Positions 17,784 to 25,591 of a stretch of DNA of 64,000 nt are shown one piece after another. A model generated the notes under the pieces. It searched no databases. It was not told the origin of the DNA and saw only the letters and a list, made by a program, of their open reading frames with translations. The DNA comes from an uncultured Muribaculaceae bacterium (GTDB lineage Bacteria; Bacteroidota; Bacteroidia; Bacteroidales; Muribaculaceae). Positions within the stretch are counted from its first letter, which is position 1. The number at the start of each line of letters is the position of its first letter. The position numbers were made by a program, and so were the translations under genes. The DNA lies in the NCBI GenBank assembly GCA_947381945.1, contig CANCXM010000002.1, positions 1 to 64,000 of the forward strand. Direction: 5' to 3'.

Positions 17784-18387
17784 GGTGTGGCAAAGGTCTG
17801 AACAGTTCATCCATATTTGCATCGATGTCCTCGAATTCGACATCGACAGTCTCTTCGGTCCAATACTTATCCTTCATCGCCCTTACCTTCTCACGGGCAT
17901 TGGGAACACGCTTGATACCGATGACCTCAGGATTATCGGTAAACACAAGCTTAAGCGGAACAAGCTTATCAAGGACATTGATACGTTCATCCTCCTTGTC
18001 GAGCTGCATATATTTCGCATATTTGTCAGCAGCCTTTATCATAGCTTCGGGATTGTTCTGAAGCTCCGCAAGCTCAATGGCACGGTTGATTATGGTCAGG
18101 AACCGGTGACGGTGGTAATCTTTCGTGGTACGTTCAAGATTACCAAGGAGAATCTTGACGAGCTTAAGGTCATTGCGGGCCTGTGAATCCCCCAGACTGT
18201 AGCGCGAACGCAGTAAGGCGACGATGTCCCTGTCCTTCTTGTTCGGGAAAGAGATCCAGTAATTATAAACGTCCCTGAGCCTCAGAAGATGCGAGATGGA
18301 AGCTTCCGGAAGTCCGGCAGCCTCCATCTTGTCACGATCTGAGAACAGATGCTTTTCAGCTATATCAATAATGGCGGGTAATGGCAT
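17767..18387 (-). CDS. Probable terminase small subunit
   Basis: 206 residues, helical, with an N-terminal region (RLRDVYNYWISFPNKKDRDIV) followed by LLRSRYSLGDSQARNDLKLV, which looks like a helix-turn-helix DNA-binding stretch. A coiled helix pair comes next (FLTIINRAIELAELQNNPEAMIKA) and the tail is acidic. DNA-binding N-terminus, central oligomerisation helices and direct overlap with the large subunit gene are the usual pattern of small terminase subunits, which pick the packaging site. No specific family named. Confidence 0.55.
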   Translation of the reverse strand: MPLPAIIDIAEKHLFSDRDKMEAAGLPEASISHLLRLRDVYNYWISFPNKKDRDIVALLRSRYSLGDSQARNDLKLVKILLGNLERTTKDYHRHRFLTIINRAIELAELQNNPEAMIKAADKYAKYMQLDKEDERINVLDKLVPLKLVFTDNPEVIGIKRVPNAREKVRAMKDKYWTEETVDVEFEDIDANMDELFRPLPHHGDAG

Positions 18388-18392
18388 AGGTC

Positions 18393-18674
18393 TTAAAAAT
18401 CTTCATCAGCAGTCATGTCACGGAGGTATGCACCTGTGAGCTGAACGGCCAAAGGTGAACCGACCCGGGCAAACTCTATCTCCTGACGGCGCAGCATGTG
18501 TGCCGTCTGAGCCTTCGCCTTGAGATATGCGCGCCGGACATCGGAAGAAGAGTCCGAAAGAGCCAGCCTTAACTCATCCTCCCCGACGTCAAGGAGAGCA
18601 GCCATCTCCGAAATCGGAGTAAGATCCGCAGCATATTCGGCTATCTTATCAATCATTTCCTTAGAGAAGCACAT
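18393..18674 (-). CDS. Small helical phage protein, possible DNA-binding adaptor
   Basis: 93 residues from MCFSKEMIDKIAEY (18674). The frame opens earlier, but the upstream part overlaps 18661-19152 and has no similar composition. It contains ISEMAALLDVGEDELRLALS, a plausible helix-turn-helix like that of the phage terminase-associated and replication HTH proteins, then a helix RRAYLKAKAQTAHMLRRQEIEFA. It lies 5 nt before the start of the presumed small terminase subunit, so it may be a second DNA-recognition factor for packaging. That role is inference. Confidence 0.45.
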   Translation of the reverse strand: MCFSKEMIDKIAEYAADLTPISEMAALLDVGEDELRLALSDSSSDVRRAYLKAKAQTAHMLRRQEIEFARVGSPLAVQLTGAYLRDMTADEDF

Positions 18675-19152
18675 CGACGGGCAAAGAGTTTTCGGCGAGA
18701 CTGTCAAAGCCGAGCCGGAGGTTATAAAACGTAAAAGAATCTGTCGTGATGATTCCGGCCTCATAACGGTCGCCACGGGTCTGATTCTGAGAAGTCACGA
18801 CAGCGACATTGAAGGTCTCGTTGGAGACAAGCACAACCTTGGAATGATTCTGGCAGAGCGCCACGCTGTCGAATACTCCCCTGATGAAATGATACAGTGA
18901 GGCAGTCTTGCGCGCAGCGCGGAGATCGCAGAAAAGTGAGCAGCTTCTGACCTTCCCCGATTTCCGGAGCCGGACCAGATGCCGGAGGAACTCTTCAGAA
19001 GTAGAAAAGGTCGAGATCATCACGTCAGCGGGGCCGGTCTGACCGAGAATCCATTCAATGATTCCGGCAAGCTGAATGCTGTTAGAGAAATACGGCTGCA
19101 CCGGACATTTTTCCAAACCCACCAGACCGGCCGTTGCATTGGATTTTGCCAT
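18661..19152 (-). CDS. PLD-like phosphodiesterase-fold protein
   Basis: 163 residues. The order ADVMISTFSTSEEFL, VRSCSLFCDLRAA, then NHSKVVLVSNETFNVAVVTSQNQTRGDRYEAGII matches one half of a phospholipase-D-like domain: HxK (H-S-K), a downstream N-Q-N/T-R and a G-acidic turn (R-Y-E-A-G). A single-HxK protein would need to dimerise to form an active site, as the Nuc-type members do. It sits between the 19154-20047 gene and the terminase group, so nucleic-acid processing during packaging is conceivable. Family assignment rests on this motif order alone. Confidence 0.5.
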   Translation of the reverse strand: MAKSNATAGLVGLEKCPVQPYFSNSIQLAGIIEWILGQTGPADVMISTFSTSEEFLRHLVRLRKSGKVRSCSLFCDLRAARKTASLYHFIRGVFDSVALCQNHSKVVLVSNETFNVAVVTSQNQTRGDRYEAGIITTDSFTFYNLRLGFDSLAENSLPVDVLL

Positions 19153-19153
19153 A

Positions 19154-20047
19154 TCAGTTCATGACGATACCGAGTTGCGACAGTTCTTCCTCCTGTACCG
19201 GAGAGAAGCCACCTCCGAGGGCACGGACCGTATCAACTGCATCCTGAATCTTGGAGCGTAACACTGCAGCCTTCTCATCAGCCGGATTCAAGGCCACAAG
19301 AGTCTTTTTTGTGGCTGATACCGTTTTCCGTGCAGCTCCGATCTTCCGGGCGATGTCGACAGCCGGAGCGGATTCAGTCGCTTCATCAGCGGCAGCATCG
19401 GTGTCAGCTCCTTCGGCAGGGACATCGTTGGCCACATCTTCTACTGTGAGAGCGGAAGCCGGAACGGAAGCCGGTTCCATCGATACCGACTCAGATACCG
19501 GGGCAAGAACATAAGCATCGTAACGGGCAAGATTGGAGCGATAGGTCCGGTCAAGTTCCTCCAGAATGCGTAATTTCTCATAACGGTCACAGGGAGCCAT
19601 TTCCGACATGCCCTTAAGCTCATTGAACAAGAGGACAATACGGCGATGACGTTCAGCATTGGAGTCCCACAGCTCCTTGATTCCATCCGGAAGGGAGTCA
19701 TGGTCGAAACGACGTCCACGGGCCACTGTAGCCTCAGGCAGTTCATCGTCTGTTGAAATGGGATGCAACTGCTCGACTGTCTCTGCAGCCTTCGGCATAA
19801 CCTCGGACTCAAGACGCACGATGTCCGCAACGGCCATCTTGTCGAGACGGATGCGGAGGAATTTGCGCAGCTCATACTCCAGTTTAGGCATGTACTTCTG
19901 AGGCTTGCTTATCACAGAGTTGTAGAGGGCGCGGTTCCGTGAGAGCTGAAGATATAATGTCGCTCCGGCCATGATGTCACGCTCCGGAGCGGGAGTGTTC
20001 AGCCACTCCTGGATTTTTCGGGTTAATGCAGGGTCTAATTTATTCAT
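19154..20047 (-). CDS. Phage protein with helical N-terminus and Ala/acidic linker
   Basis: 297 residues from MNKLDPALTRKIQEWL (20047); the frame is open to 20173 but that start would overlap the upstream gene. The first 100 residues are helical (LYLQLSRNRALYNSV; YELRKFLRIRLDKMAV). A flexible Ala/Asp/Glu-rich linker near residues 200-240 is followed by a helix. The N-terminal QEWLNTPAPERD resembles the short frame fragment at 34451-34537 (KQWLEMPETERD), so a relative of this gene was once present there. Role unknown; placed between a head protein and the terminase group. Confidence 0.45.
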   Translation of the reverse strand: MNKLDPALTRKIQEWLNTPAPERDIMAGATLYLQLSRNRALYNSVISKPQKYMPKLEYELRKFLRIRLDKMAVADIVRLESEVMPKAAETVEQLHPISTDDELPEATVARGRRFDHDSLPDGIKELWDSNAERHRRIVLLFNELKGMSEMAPCDRYEKLRILEELDRTYRSNLARYDAYVLAPVSESVSMEPASVPASALTVEDVANDVPAEGADTDAAADEATESAPAVDIARKIGAARKTVSATKKTLVALNPADEKAAVLRSKIQDAVDTVRALGGGFSPVQEEELSQLGIVMN

Positions 20048-20126
20048 AATGCGAGTAAAAAGGCGCAACGCGCAAGCAGTCTGCATTGCGGTTGCGCCGG
20101 GAATTAAATCAAGAAAGCAGTAAAGA

Positions 20127-20738
20127 TCAAGGTTCAGCAGCTTCAAGAGTATTTGTGGCACAGTTGTAGACACCTTTCTCTGTCAGCACCTTGCCGGTAT
20201 AGAACGGAGCGGGACAGACATCCGACACAGTCGCGGTGAATGTGGTTCCGGATGAATCTGTCACGGCCTGACCTGAATCCTGTGCGGGCTGAGTGTCAGT
20301 CTCCATCATCTCATTGCCCACGACACGCCATCGGCCATCGCGCTGCTGCACAAGCCAGATGAAGTCGTCATTGATGACCATGCGGGAGAAGCCGGTCACT
20401 TCGGGACCTGTGGATGGATGGAAGAGGACAGCCGTGATAAGATACGACTTTGAAGCCCCCTCACCCTGCGGATCCGACTTGACATTGGAGGATGAAGAAA
20501 GAATGTCCATGAAAAGGAATTTCTTATCCGCAGCAAGCACGAAGTCACCGTCGTAAGTGGCTATCGAGGCCATCGTCGCGTCCTTCGCATCAAGATCGGG
20601 AAGTTTCGGGAATGACACAATGTGCGTTTTGGGAATGCCCAGCACCTTAGGGCGGATGCCCGGAAGGGAGTTCTGTCCTTTGCAATGCTTGAGGCTCTCA
20701 TAGAGATCCGCAGCGGTACAATCTGAATTAGGTAACAT
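20127..20738 (-). CDS. Phage head-region structural protein
   Basis: 203 residues (MLPNSDCTAADLYESLKHCKG start). Beta-rich (GDFVLAADKKFLFMDILSS; FIWLVQQRDGRWRVVGNEMM). It follows the major capsid gene by 26 nt in the same direction. Position and size suit a head-decoration or tail-tube-like protein, but no family motif is visible. Confidence 0.5.
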   Translation of the reverse strand: MLPNSDCTAADLYESLKHCKGQNSLPGIRPKVLGIPKTHIVSFPKLPDLDAKDATMASIATYDGDFVLAADKKFLFMDILSSSSNVKSDPQGEGASKSYLITAVLFHPSTGPEVTGFSRMVINDDFIWLVQQRDGRWRVVGNEMMETDTQPAQDSGQAVTDSSGTTFTATVSDVCPAPFYTGKVLTEKGVYNCATNTLEAAEP

Positions 20739-20764
20739 GATTAATCATTTTAAGAGATTGGACA

Positions 20765-21772
20765 TTATGCTGTGGCGAGCTTACCGACAAGGAGACGTTC
20801 GGGGCTGATGCTCTCATAGTTGGTGCCGAAGAACATTGTGGCAATGAAGGAAAGGAGGAATTCATGATGCTTCTCGACTGTGATGTTCTCGACACCGCCC
20901 ATCTGGTCGGTACCGATAAGCATGTTCTGTCTGGTTGAGAGCTGGATGAACGGCGACTTCGCCTTACCGGCAAAGGGAACGAGGCGGATGTTATCGAAGC
21001 CCTCGATGACGGTCTGATTGAACTTGTCATAGATGGGAGTATGACCTGTAGTGGCCTTGTAGTCATCGCGGTAAGCATAGATAATGCTGCGGGGAACAAA
21101 GAGATTGAGACCGGAACCCTGCGAGTCACCGCCGTCCTCACAATCGAGGAGTTCATCTGAAGCTGCACGGCAGAACGCCACGAGCTGATCGACGGCATTT
21201 GTCGAGTCGATGGCATCGGTAAACTCAAAGAGGTTGCCATTTGCAACGGAGATGTTTCCATCAGTAATCTCCTTGGCGGTGATGGTGTCGATACCGTCGA
21301 AAAGGTCGACTGTCTTTGTACCCTTCTCGTTACGCTTTGCATCGAAAAGGTGCTCGGCAAAGCCCTTGCCAATCTTCGCAGCGAGATAGGAAAGAATCTG
21401 CATTACGATGGGGACGTTTTTCAGGCCCTCTCCCTTTGTGATTGAGGATCCGTAGATGGACTGATAGACAGTGTTCGGGTCAAAACGCTTCACGGCACTA
21501 CCGAAGTAGGTGTAGAGCGTACGGCCAGCGATTTCGATGTCATCGTTGTCGACACGGTAGGGGTCGTGGGGACCGATCTCCATGCTTCCTGAAAGCTGTC
21601 CGACAGTCTCACCGTAGCGGATACCCGTTCGGATGGAGAAGAAGCGCAATGCCGGACCGAGGGCAAGCATGGGCATCTTGAGAAGTTCCGTGCGGAACTT
21701 AGCAGCCGAGGTGGCAAGCTCCTGGGGAGTGACAATTGTCTTGGCTCCGGGGGTGATGTTTTCCTGAGGCAT
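20765..21772 (-). CDS. Probable major capsid protein
   Basis: 335 residues starting MPQENITPGAKTIVTPQELA. It lies directly after the protease-scaffold gene (TGATG overlap of stop and start), the standard position of the HK97-type capsid gene. The composition is typical of a coat protein: even helices and strands, no cysteine clusters, and a conserved-looking end (LLSFIATMFFGTNYESISPERLLVGKL). HK97 capsids lose an N-terminal part after cleavage by the neighbouring protease; I see no obvious cut site. The call rests on position and composition. Confidence 0.7.
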   Translation of the reverse strand: MPQENITPGAKTIVTPQELATSAAKFRTELLKMPMLALGPALRFFSIRTGIRYGETVGQLSGSMEIGPHDPYRVDNDDIEIAGRTLYTYFGSAVKRFDPNTVYQSIYGSSITKGEGLKNVPIVMQILSYLAAKIGKGFAEHLFDAKRNEKGTKTVDLFDGIDTITAKEITDGNISVANGNLFEFTDAIDSTNAVDQLVAFCRAASDELLDCEDGGDSQGSGLNLFVPRSIIYAYRDDYKATTGHTPIYDKFNQTVIEGFDNIRLVPFAGKAKSPFIQLSTRQNMLIGTDQMGGVENITVEKHHEFLLSFIATMFFGTNYESISPERLLVGKLATA

Positions 21773-22827
21773 CAGAGAATAGCTTTTAAATCGTTGAACA
21801 CTGCCGAGGCAGAGAAGTCGGTTTTGTCGCCGGTCTCATCCTCGATGTCATTTGTCTCGTCGCCGGGAGCCTTCTTGAGGGCTTCCACCTGGGCTGTAAG
21901 ATCCGAGATCTTTTCGTCACGCTTCTTGATGGTGTCATCCTTCTCGCTAACAGAGGATTCAAGCTCTGCGAGGCGGTTGCTGACACGCTCCATCTGTTCT
22001 GCGGTAAGGGTGACATCCCCGTCATTGTCCGGAGTGATTGTCTCCAGTGCAAGAAAAGAGCAGAGCGCTTTGAAAGAGTGGTTTGTTTTCTTCATTTGTT
22101 TGGAATCTGATTGGTTGTCTTCAGCCGGTGACTTTTCCGTATCACCGAAAATCGAATTGACTATACGGGACAAAAGTCCTGAGGATTCCTTTTCAGGTTC
22201 AGGAGCATGGTCATTCACAACTTCGGGTTCGAGACCAAGGGTGGGAAGCCCGATGGCGTTGAACTTCGTCTTCAGCTCCGGAGTGAAATTGATCTTTGTC
22301 CCCCCGTCCGTTTCAGAAATCTCGTCAATGAAGCCGAGATCCTTGGCCTCCTGAGCAGAGAGCCAGCGTCCGGCCTTCAGAATGTCAAGGATTTCCGATA
22401 CCTTCTTGCCACAGCGGTTTGCATACATGTTGGCAAGCACCACATCAATCTTGTCATTTTCCTTCTTGTTGGCCGTGAGGTCATCAATGAGCTTCTGCAT
22501 CTGGTCAGCATTGTAAGAGCCCCATGCGTCAATGAAATTCGAGCATTTATGCACAAGGAACATGGCATATTTGCTCATTACCACACGCTTGGCTCCCATA
22601 GCGACCACTGTTGCGGACGAAGCGACGAAGCCGGAAAGATAGACGGTGACATCTCCATGGTCGATAAACTGCTGACGGATGTCCAGTCCATGGTCGAGGT
22701 CTCCCCCAAGGGATGTAATCTTTACATCGACATGCTTTCCCTTATAGGAGGAAAGGATGTTGCGGACATACTGTTTCGAGTAACACCAGCGCCCTATATA
22801 GTCATCAATGGTAAGCTGATAATTCAT
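21772..22827 (-). CDS. ClpP-type prohead protease fused to scaffold
   Basis: 351 residues. The N-terminal 190 are a ClpP-like serine protease: ITSLGGDLDHGLDI (residues 38-50), the Ser in GFVASSATVVAMGA (Ser70 or 71) and His93 in YAMFLVHK, then GRWLSAQEAKDLGFIDEI. The C-terminal 120 residues form an acidic coiled coil (MERVSNRLAELESSVSEKDD and onward to about residue 320), the usual scaffold part that is digested during maturation. One gene therefore supplies both protease and scaffold for the capsid encoded next to it. A terminator lies about 95 nt upstream at 22923-22955. Confidence 0.85.
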   Translation of the reverse strand: MNYQLTIDDYIGRWCYSKQYVRNILSSYKGKHVDVKITSLGGDLDHGLDIRQQFIDHGDVTVYLSGFVASSATVVAMGAKRVVMSKYAMFLVHKCSNFIDAWGSYNADQMQKLIDDLTANKKENDKIDVVLANMYANRCGKKVSEILDILKAGRWLSAQEAKDLGFIDEISETDGGTKINFTPELKTKFNAIGLPTLGLEPEVVNDHAPEPEKESSGLLSRIVNSIFGDTEKSPAEDNQSDSKQMKKTNHSFKALCSFLALETITPDNDGDVTLTAEQMERVSNRLAELESSVSEKDDTIKKRDEKISDLTAQVEALKKAPGDETNDIEDETGDKTDFSASAVFNDLKAIL

Positions 22828-22922
22828 AGAATCAATAATTTACCGCGAAATTACCGAGGTATTACCGAGGATAAAAAGACGCGGGAAATGACCTCCGGAC
22901 ATCATAAACGGACCTAAAAGGC

Positions 22923-22955
22923 AAAAAAAAGCCACCATCCTCCCGGACAGTGGCC
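22923..22955 (-). terminator. Intrinsic terminator upstream of the protease gene
   Basis: In the minus direction GCCAC (22954-22950) pairs with GTGGC (22935-22931) and eight T follow. It lies about 95 nt after the stop of 23050-23466 and before the protease start, so the structural operon probably has its own promoter in the AT-rich 22830-22920 stretch. Confidence 0.55.
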
Positions 22956-23049
22956 TCCTCTAATCAAACTGGATTTTTAAACCTTAACTTATACCGATTA
23001 TAGGTTTGATAACATGAAAAATCTACGGATTACAAAATTATGGCAGAAG

Positions 23050-23466
23050 CTAATCAAGGATCCTGAGCAGTCCGAGGGTTGATGACCATTGGGCAGTCAG
23101 TCGGTAGCCGGAAGGCTCCGACATCTTTGCCGGAAGTGAGCTGACAGAGGTCACAATCGGAAAGGGAGGTTCGGAAGTGCCGAGCAGGAAGCGCTCACCC
23201 TGCAAAGTAGTCATGAGGAAAGCAAGAGGACGGTTCGCAGGGTCAAAGTCCTCCGACAGGAGGCATGTGAGTACCGAAGTGAACACCGGGACACGGTCTT
23301 CGGTGACCGATGAGATCTCACAACCCCCAAGACCTACGAGCTTCAAGGGAATAAAATTGAAATCATCCCCAAGGAAAATGCCCATACCGGGAATGACGGT
23401 AATGTCCTGAAGAATCCTGGCATCGATGTATGACACCTTGACTATATTGCGTAAGAGCTGTTTCAT
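23050..23466 (-). CDS. Phage protein at the start of the late region, unknown
   Basis: 138 residues (MKQLLRNIVKVSYIDARILQ). Beta-rich with no signal peptide; ends TLGLLRILD. It lies between the repeat array at 23471-23550 and a terminator. No family recognised; a structural or assembly role is a guess from position. Confidence 0.45.
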   Translation of the reverse strand: MKQLLRNIVKVSYIDARILQDITVIPGMGIFLGDDFNFIPLKLVGLGGCEISSVTEDRVPVFTSVLTCLLSEDFDPANRPLAFLMTTLQGERFLLGTSEPPFPIVTSVSSLPAKMSEPSGYRLTAQWSSTLGLLRILD

Positions 23467-23470
23467 CTAT

Positions 23471-23550
23471 TTTGTGTGGAGTTGTGCGAAGTTGTGCAGA
23501 GTTGTGCGAAGTTGTGTGGAGTTGTGCGAGTTTGTGCGGAGTTGTGCGCA
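23471..23550. repeat. Eight tandem decamers (consensus GTTGTGCGRA)
   Basis: Eight consecutive units of exactly 10 bp (for example GTTGTGCGAA, GTTGTGCAGA, GTTGTGCGAG, TTTGTGCGGA) run without gaps directly in front of the start codon at 23466. A 10-bp period puts all units on one face of the helix, as in iterons or arrays of protein-binding sites. Small open frames through the repeat are consequences of it, not genes. Confidence 0.85.
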
Positions 23551-23576
23551 TTTCCTGAAAAGTGACGCGATTGTAG

Positions 23577-24050
23577 CTAACTTTTCCGTGAACTTTTTTT
23601 GAGATTTATCCCCTTTGCCCGGTAATTCTTTCGCATACGGTAGTAACATTGCCGGACCGTTTCAATCTGGTCGATCTCTATGCCGTGGCCCTCACACCAT
23701 GCAGCGATGAGAGAGTTAAGGCCGACAGGAGAATCACGGAGCGGTGAGATGTCGGACCAAAGCGAACGGAGAAACAGATCCTTCACTGCCTCCTGCACTG
23801 CCCGCTTGCCACGGGAACCTATATAATTGAACTGTTCCGGAGGCTTCGAGACAGAGTCAGGAATAACTATGGGCGTAGCACCATCAGCCATGACATCAGG
23901 CACAGCTCCGGCCGGCAGTTTCTGAAGGAAAGCACGGATGATGGCATTTTCATTGGATGACTGCGGAAAGGCCACAGGACAGCCGAGATGATGCCGGATG
24001 AACTGCGACAGATATTTCGGTAGGTTAATATAAATAACGAAACGGCTCAT
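23577..24050 (-). CDS. Phage protein heading the late operon, unknown
   Basis: 157 residues (MSRFVIYINLPKYLSQFIRHH). The middle contains FNYIGSRGKRAVQEAVKDLFLRSLW, and the C-terminal 40 residues are strongly basic and helical (ETVRQCYYRMRKNYRAKG, then NLKKSSRKS). The basic end suggests nucleic-acid binding. It is the first gene after the TGTAGA-site cluster and the terminator at 24403-24444, so it is transcribed early in the late programme. Function unknown. Confidence 0.45.
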   Translation of the reverse strand: MSRFVIYINLPKYLSQFIRHHLGCPVAFPQSSNENAIIRAFLQKLPAGAVPDVMADGATPIVIPDSVSKPPEQFNYIGSRGKRAVQEAVKDLFLRSLWSDISPLRDSPVGLNSLIAAWCEGHGIEIDQIETVRQCYYRMRKNYRAKGINLKKSSRKS

Positions 24051-24136
24051 AGTTAATTGATTGATGCTGTAAAGTTAGTAAAAATAATAGAAATGACTAT
24101 TAAAATAAATAGAAATTATACACATATATTCTCCAA

Positions 24137-24362
24137 TCTACATTGTCTACAAAGCCAACAAAGGACATAACTATTTACTAATCAATAAAATACTAAATCT
24201 ACAAATGTAGAATAAAAGCCATTTTGACTCCTGAAAATGTATAATTTGTAGAATGACTTCAAGAAAAATCTACAAATGTAGACAGATGTAGAATGATGTA
24301 AACAGCGTTCTACAAGCTAAAACATTGGTATATTGTAATGTAGAAAATGTAGACAATGTAGA
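24137..24362. promoter_or_regulatory. Cluster of eleven TGTAGA/TCTACA sites upstream of the late operon
   Basis: Hexamers occur at 24137, 24146, 24198, 24206, 24247, 24269, 24277, 24287, 24309, 24339, 24348 and 24357; ten or more of these are exact. TCTACAAATGTAGA, a perfect palindrome, is present twice (24198-24211 and 24269-24282). The last three are spaced by exactly 9 bp. The stretch is otherwise AT-rich and non-coding. It lies between the terminator of the preceding operon and the late gene at 24050, which has no good -33/-7 pair. It therefore looks like an operator field for a phage activator or repressor. Confidence 0.65.
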
Positions 24363-24402
24363 ATGAAATATAGCTTGACTTTTTTCGCTTTTTAATTTTC
24401 AC

Positions 24403-24444
24403 AAAAAAGGAGACAGCCGAAAAAACACGGCTGTCTCCTTTTTT
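24403..24444 (-). terminator. Strong terminator of the 24.5-25.4 kb operon
   Basis: AAAAAAGGAGACAGCCG (24403-24419) is perfectly complementary to CGGCTGTCTCCTTTTTT (24428-24444), loop of 8. It follows the stop codon of 24472-24801 by about 27 nt and, being symmetric in A and T runs, can act in both directions. Confidence 0.85.
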
Positions 24445-24471
24445 GATTAAGATGAATGTTTTTTGTTGATT

Positions 24472-24801
24472 TTACTTCTTCTCGGACTCGGCAACAAACT
24501 TCATGGCCCACATCAATTCACCGTATGGATCCGGGACCATTCTGAAACCGAGATATAACATCACGGCAGAAATATCATTGATTGAAATCTCACAGAGATT
24601 TTCAAGAGCGATGGCTATTTCCTTGGAGTTTCTGTTTTGCTCTGAATGACTTGGCGGAGTCAAAGGACGGAAATTCTGGAGGAACATGGCCAACACCGGG
24701 GCCATTGGTGAAAGTCCGCAATTTACCGGGTCATTGATGACCGCCTGAATCTTCTCTTCGTAGGTCATGGCTTTGTTCTCATCAGCGGTTGAAGGTTTCA
24801 T
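24472..24801 (-). CDS. Phage protein, unknown (last gene of three)
   Basis: 109 residues. After a charged start (MKPSTADENKAMTYEEKIQA) it is helical, with PVNCGLSPMAPVLAMFLQNF and ISINDISAVMLYLGFRM. The start overlaps the upstream gene by 4 nt (ATGA type), so translation is coupled. No family recognised. The operon is preceded by the switch-like leader at 25379-25587. Confidence 0.45.
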   Translation of the reverse strand: MKPSTADENKAMTYEEKIQAVINDPVNCGLSPMAPVLAMFLQNFRPLTPPSHSEQNRNSKEIAIALENLCEISINDISAVMLYLGFRMVPDPYGELMWAMKFVAESEKK

Positions 24802-25193
24802 TTCTTACCTCCTTTCGTGCCAAGGTGAGAATATGTATCAACCATCGAGGAGAACATATCTCCGAGATCCGATGGAGAGAGCTGCTGCCGTACACGGCCG
24901 TAATTGATGACGGCAAGCGCCTGGGAGTCGAATGCCCGGCGCGCACTGTCCTTAGGCTCGATATGTATTTGACTGTTGGAGGAAGTGACACGCCATTCTT
25001 TCGAGCGGGGGAACTGCTTGTTGAGATGGTCGACTACATCGACAAGATTATCAATGAGAGCCTGAACCGGGCCCTTACCTTCAATCAGAGTATTCTCGAG
25101 AAAATTGACATATTCCTGAAGGATCTGACCTTTCTGTGTCTTGCCGGTGTTCGCAAAAGTTGTCACCCGATATATATAATAAATACTTTTCAT
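24798..25193 (-). CDS. Phage protein, unknown (second gene of three)
   Basis: 131 residues. N-terminus MKSIYYIYRVTTFANTGKTQ, then helices (LIEGKGPVQALIDNLVDVVD). It ends with a Gly/Lys tail (SHLGTKGGKK). Overlaps both neighbours by 4 nt. Soluble, no known motif. Position between early and late genes suggests a regulatory or accessory role, without direct support. Confidence 0.45.
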   Translation of the reverse strand: MKSIYYIYRVTTFANTGKTQKGQILQEYVNFLENTLIEGKGPVQALIDNLVDVVDHLNKQFPRSKEWRVTSSNSQIHIEPKDSARRAFDSQALAVINYGRVRQQLSPSDLGDMFSSMVDTYSHLGTKGGKK

Positions 25194-25378
25194 GCCTGCC
25201 CTCCTTTCATGTCGACGGAGATATTGATTGTTCCGCCATCGAGGTGGATTTCAAAGGTGTTGCCGGAAAGGCCAAGGACAACCTTGTCCTGTGCATTGCA
25301 GATTGCATCGGCGAGTTCCGAAAGGATACCGCGTACTTTTTCAGAGGCCACTCGGCCAGTTTGTTTGTTCTTTTTCAT
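25190..25378 (-). CDS. Small phage protein, unknown (first gene of three)
   Basis: 62 residues (MKKNKQTGRVASEKVRGILS). Short basic N-terminus, a helix (LSELADAICNAQDKVVLGLS) and a final beta hairpin (FEIHLDGGTINISVDM). The start codon sits one base after the third copy of the 18-nt leader element (25380-25397), so its translation start would be closed when that element pairs. Function unknown. Confidence 0.45.
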   Translation of the reverse strand: MKKNKQTGRVASEKVRGILSELADAICNAQDKVVLGLSGNTFEIHLDGGTINISVDMKGGQA

Positions 25379-25587
25379 ACGTTTGTAGTGTTTAGCGTTT
25401 AAAAAGTGGAGACAGAAAAACGGCTGTCATATCCCGTCGCTAAACACTACAAACGTTGACTCCGCAGAGCCGAGATTGTATGGATATGACAGCCGTAGCT
25501 GTTTATGTATGGGCATAAAAATTGCCCGAATATGTTCGAGCCTTAACCGAGACCCAGCGGAAGCGTCAAACGCTCGTAGTGTTTAGC
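25379..25587 (-). promoter_or_regulatory. Leader with mutually exclusive hairpins (terminator/antiterminator type)
   Basis: In transcript order: element 1 (GCTAAACACTACGAGCG, 25587-25571), the left terminator arm ACGGCTGTCATATCC (25496-25482), element 2 (CGTTTGTAGTGTTTAGCG, 25455-25438), the right terminator arm GGATATGACAGCCGT (25434-25420) followed by TTTTCTG, then element 3 (CGCTAAACACTACAAACG, 25397-25380) just before the start codon. Element 2 is an exact complement of element 3 (18 bp) and of the core of element 1 (12 bp). Pairing 2 with 3 or 1 with 2 splits the terminator stem. No tRNA, peptide or known riboswitch fold is recognised, so the trigger is unknown. Confidence 0.6.
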
Positions 25588-25591
25588 ATTG

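Noticed and set aside
23363..23649. Small minus-strand proteins rich in repeated TTPHK/QLRTT-like units
   Set aside because: They are translations of the 10-bp tandem repeat in other frames.
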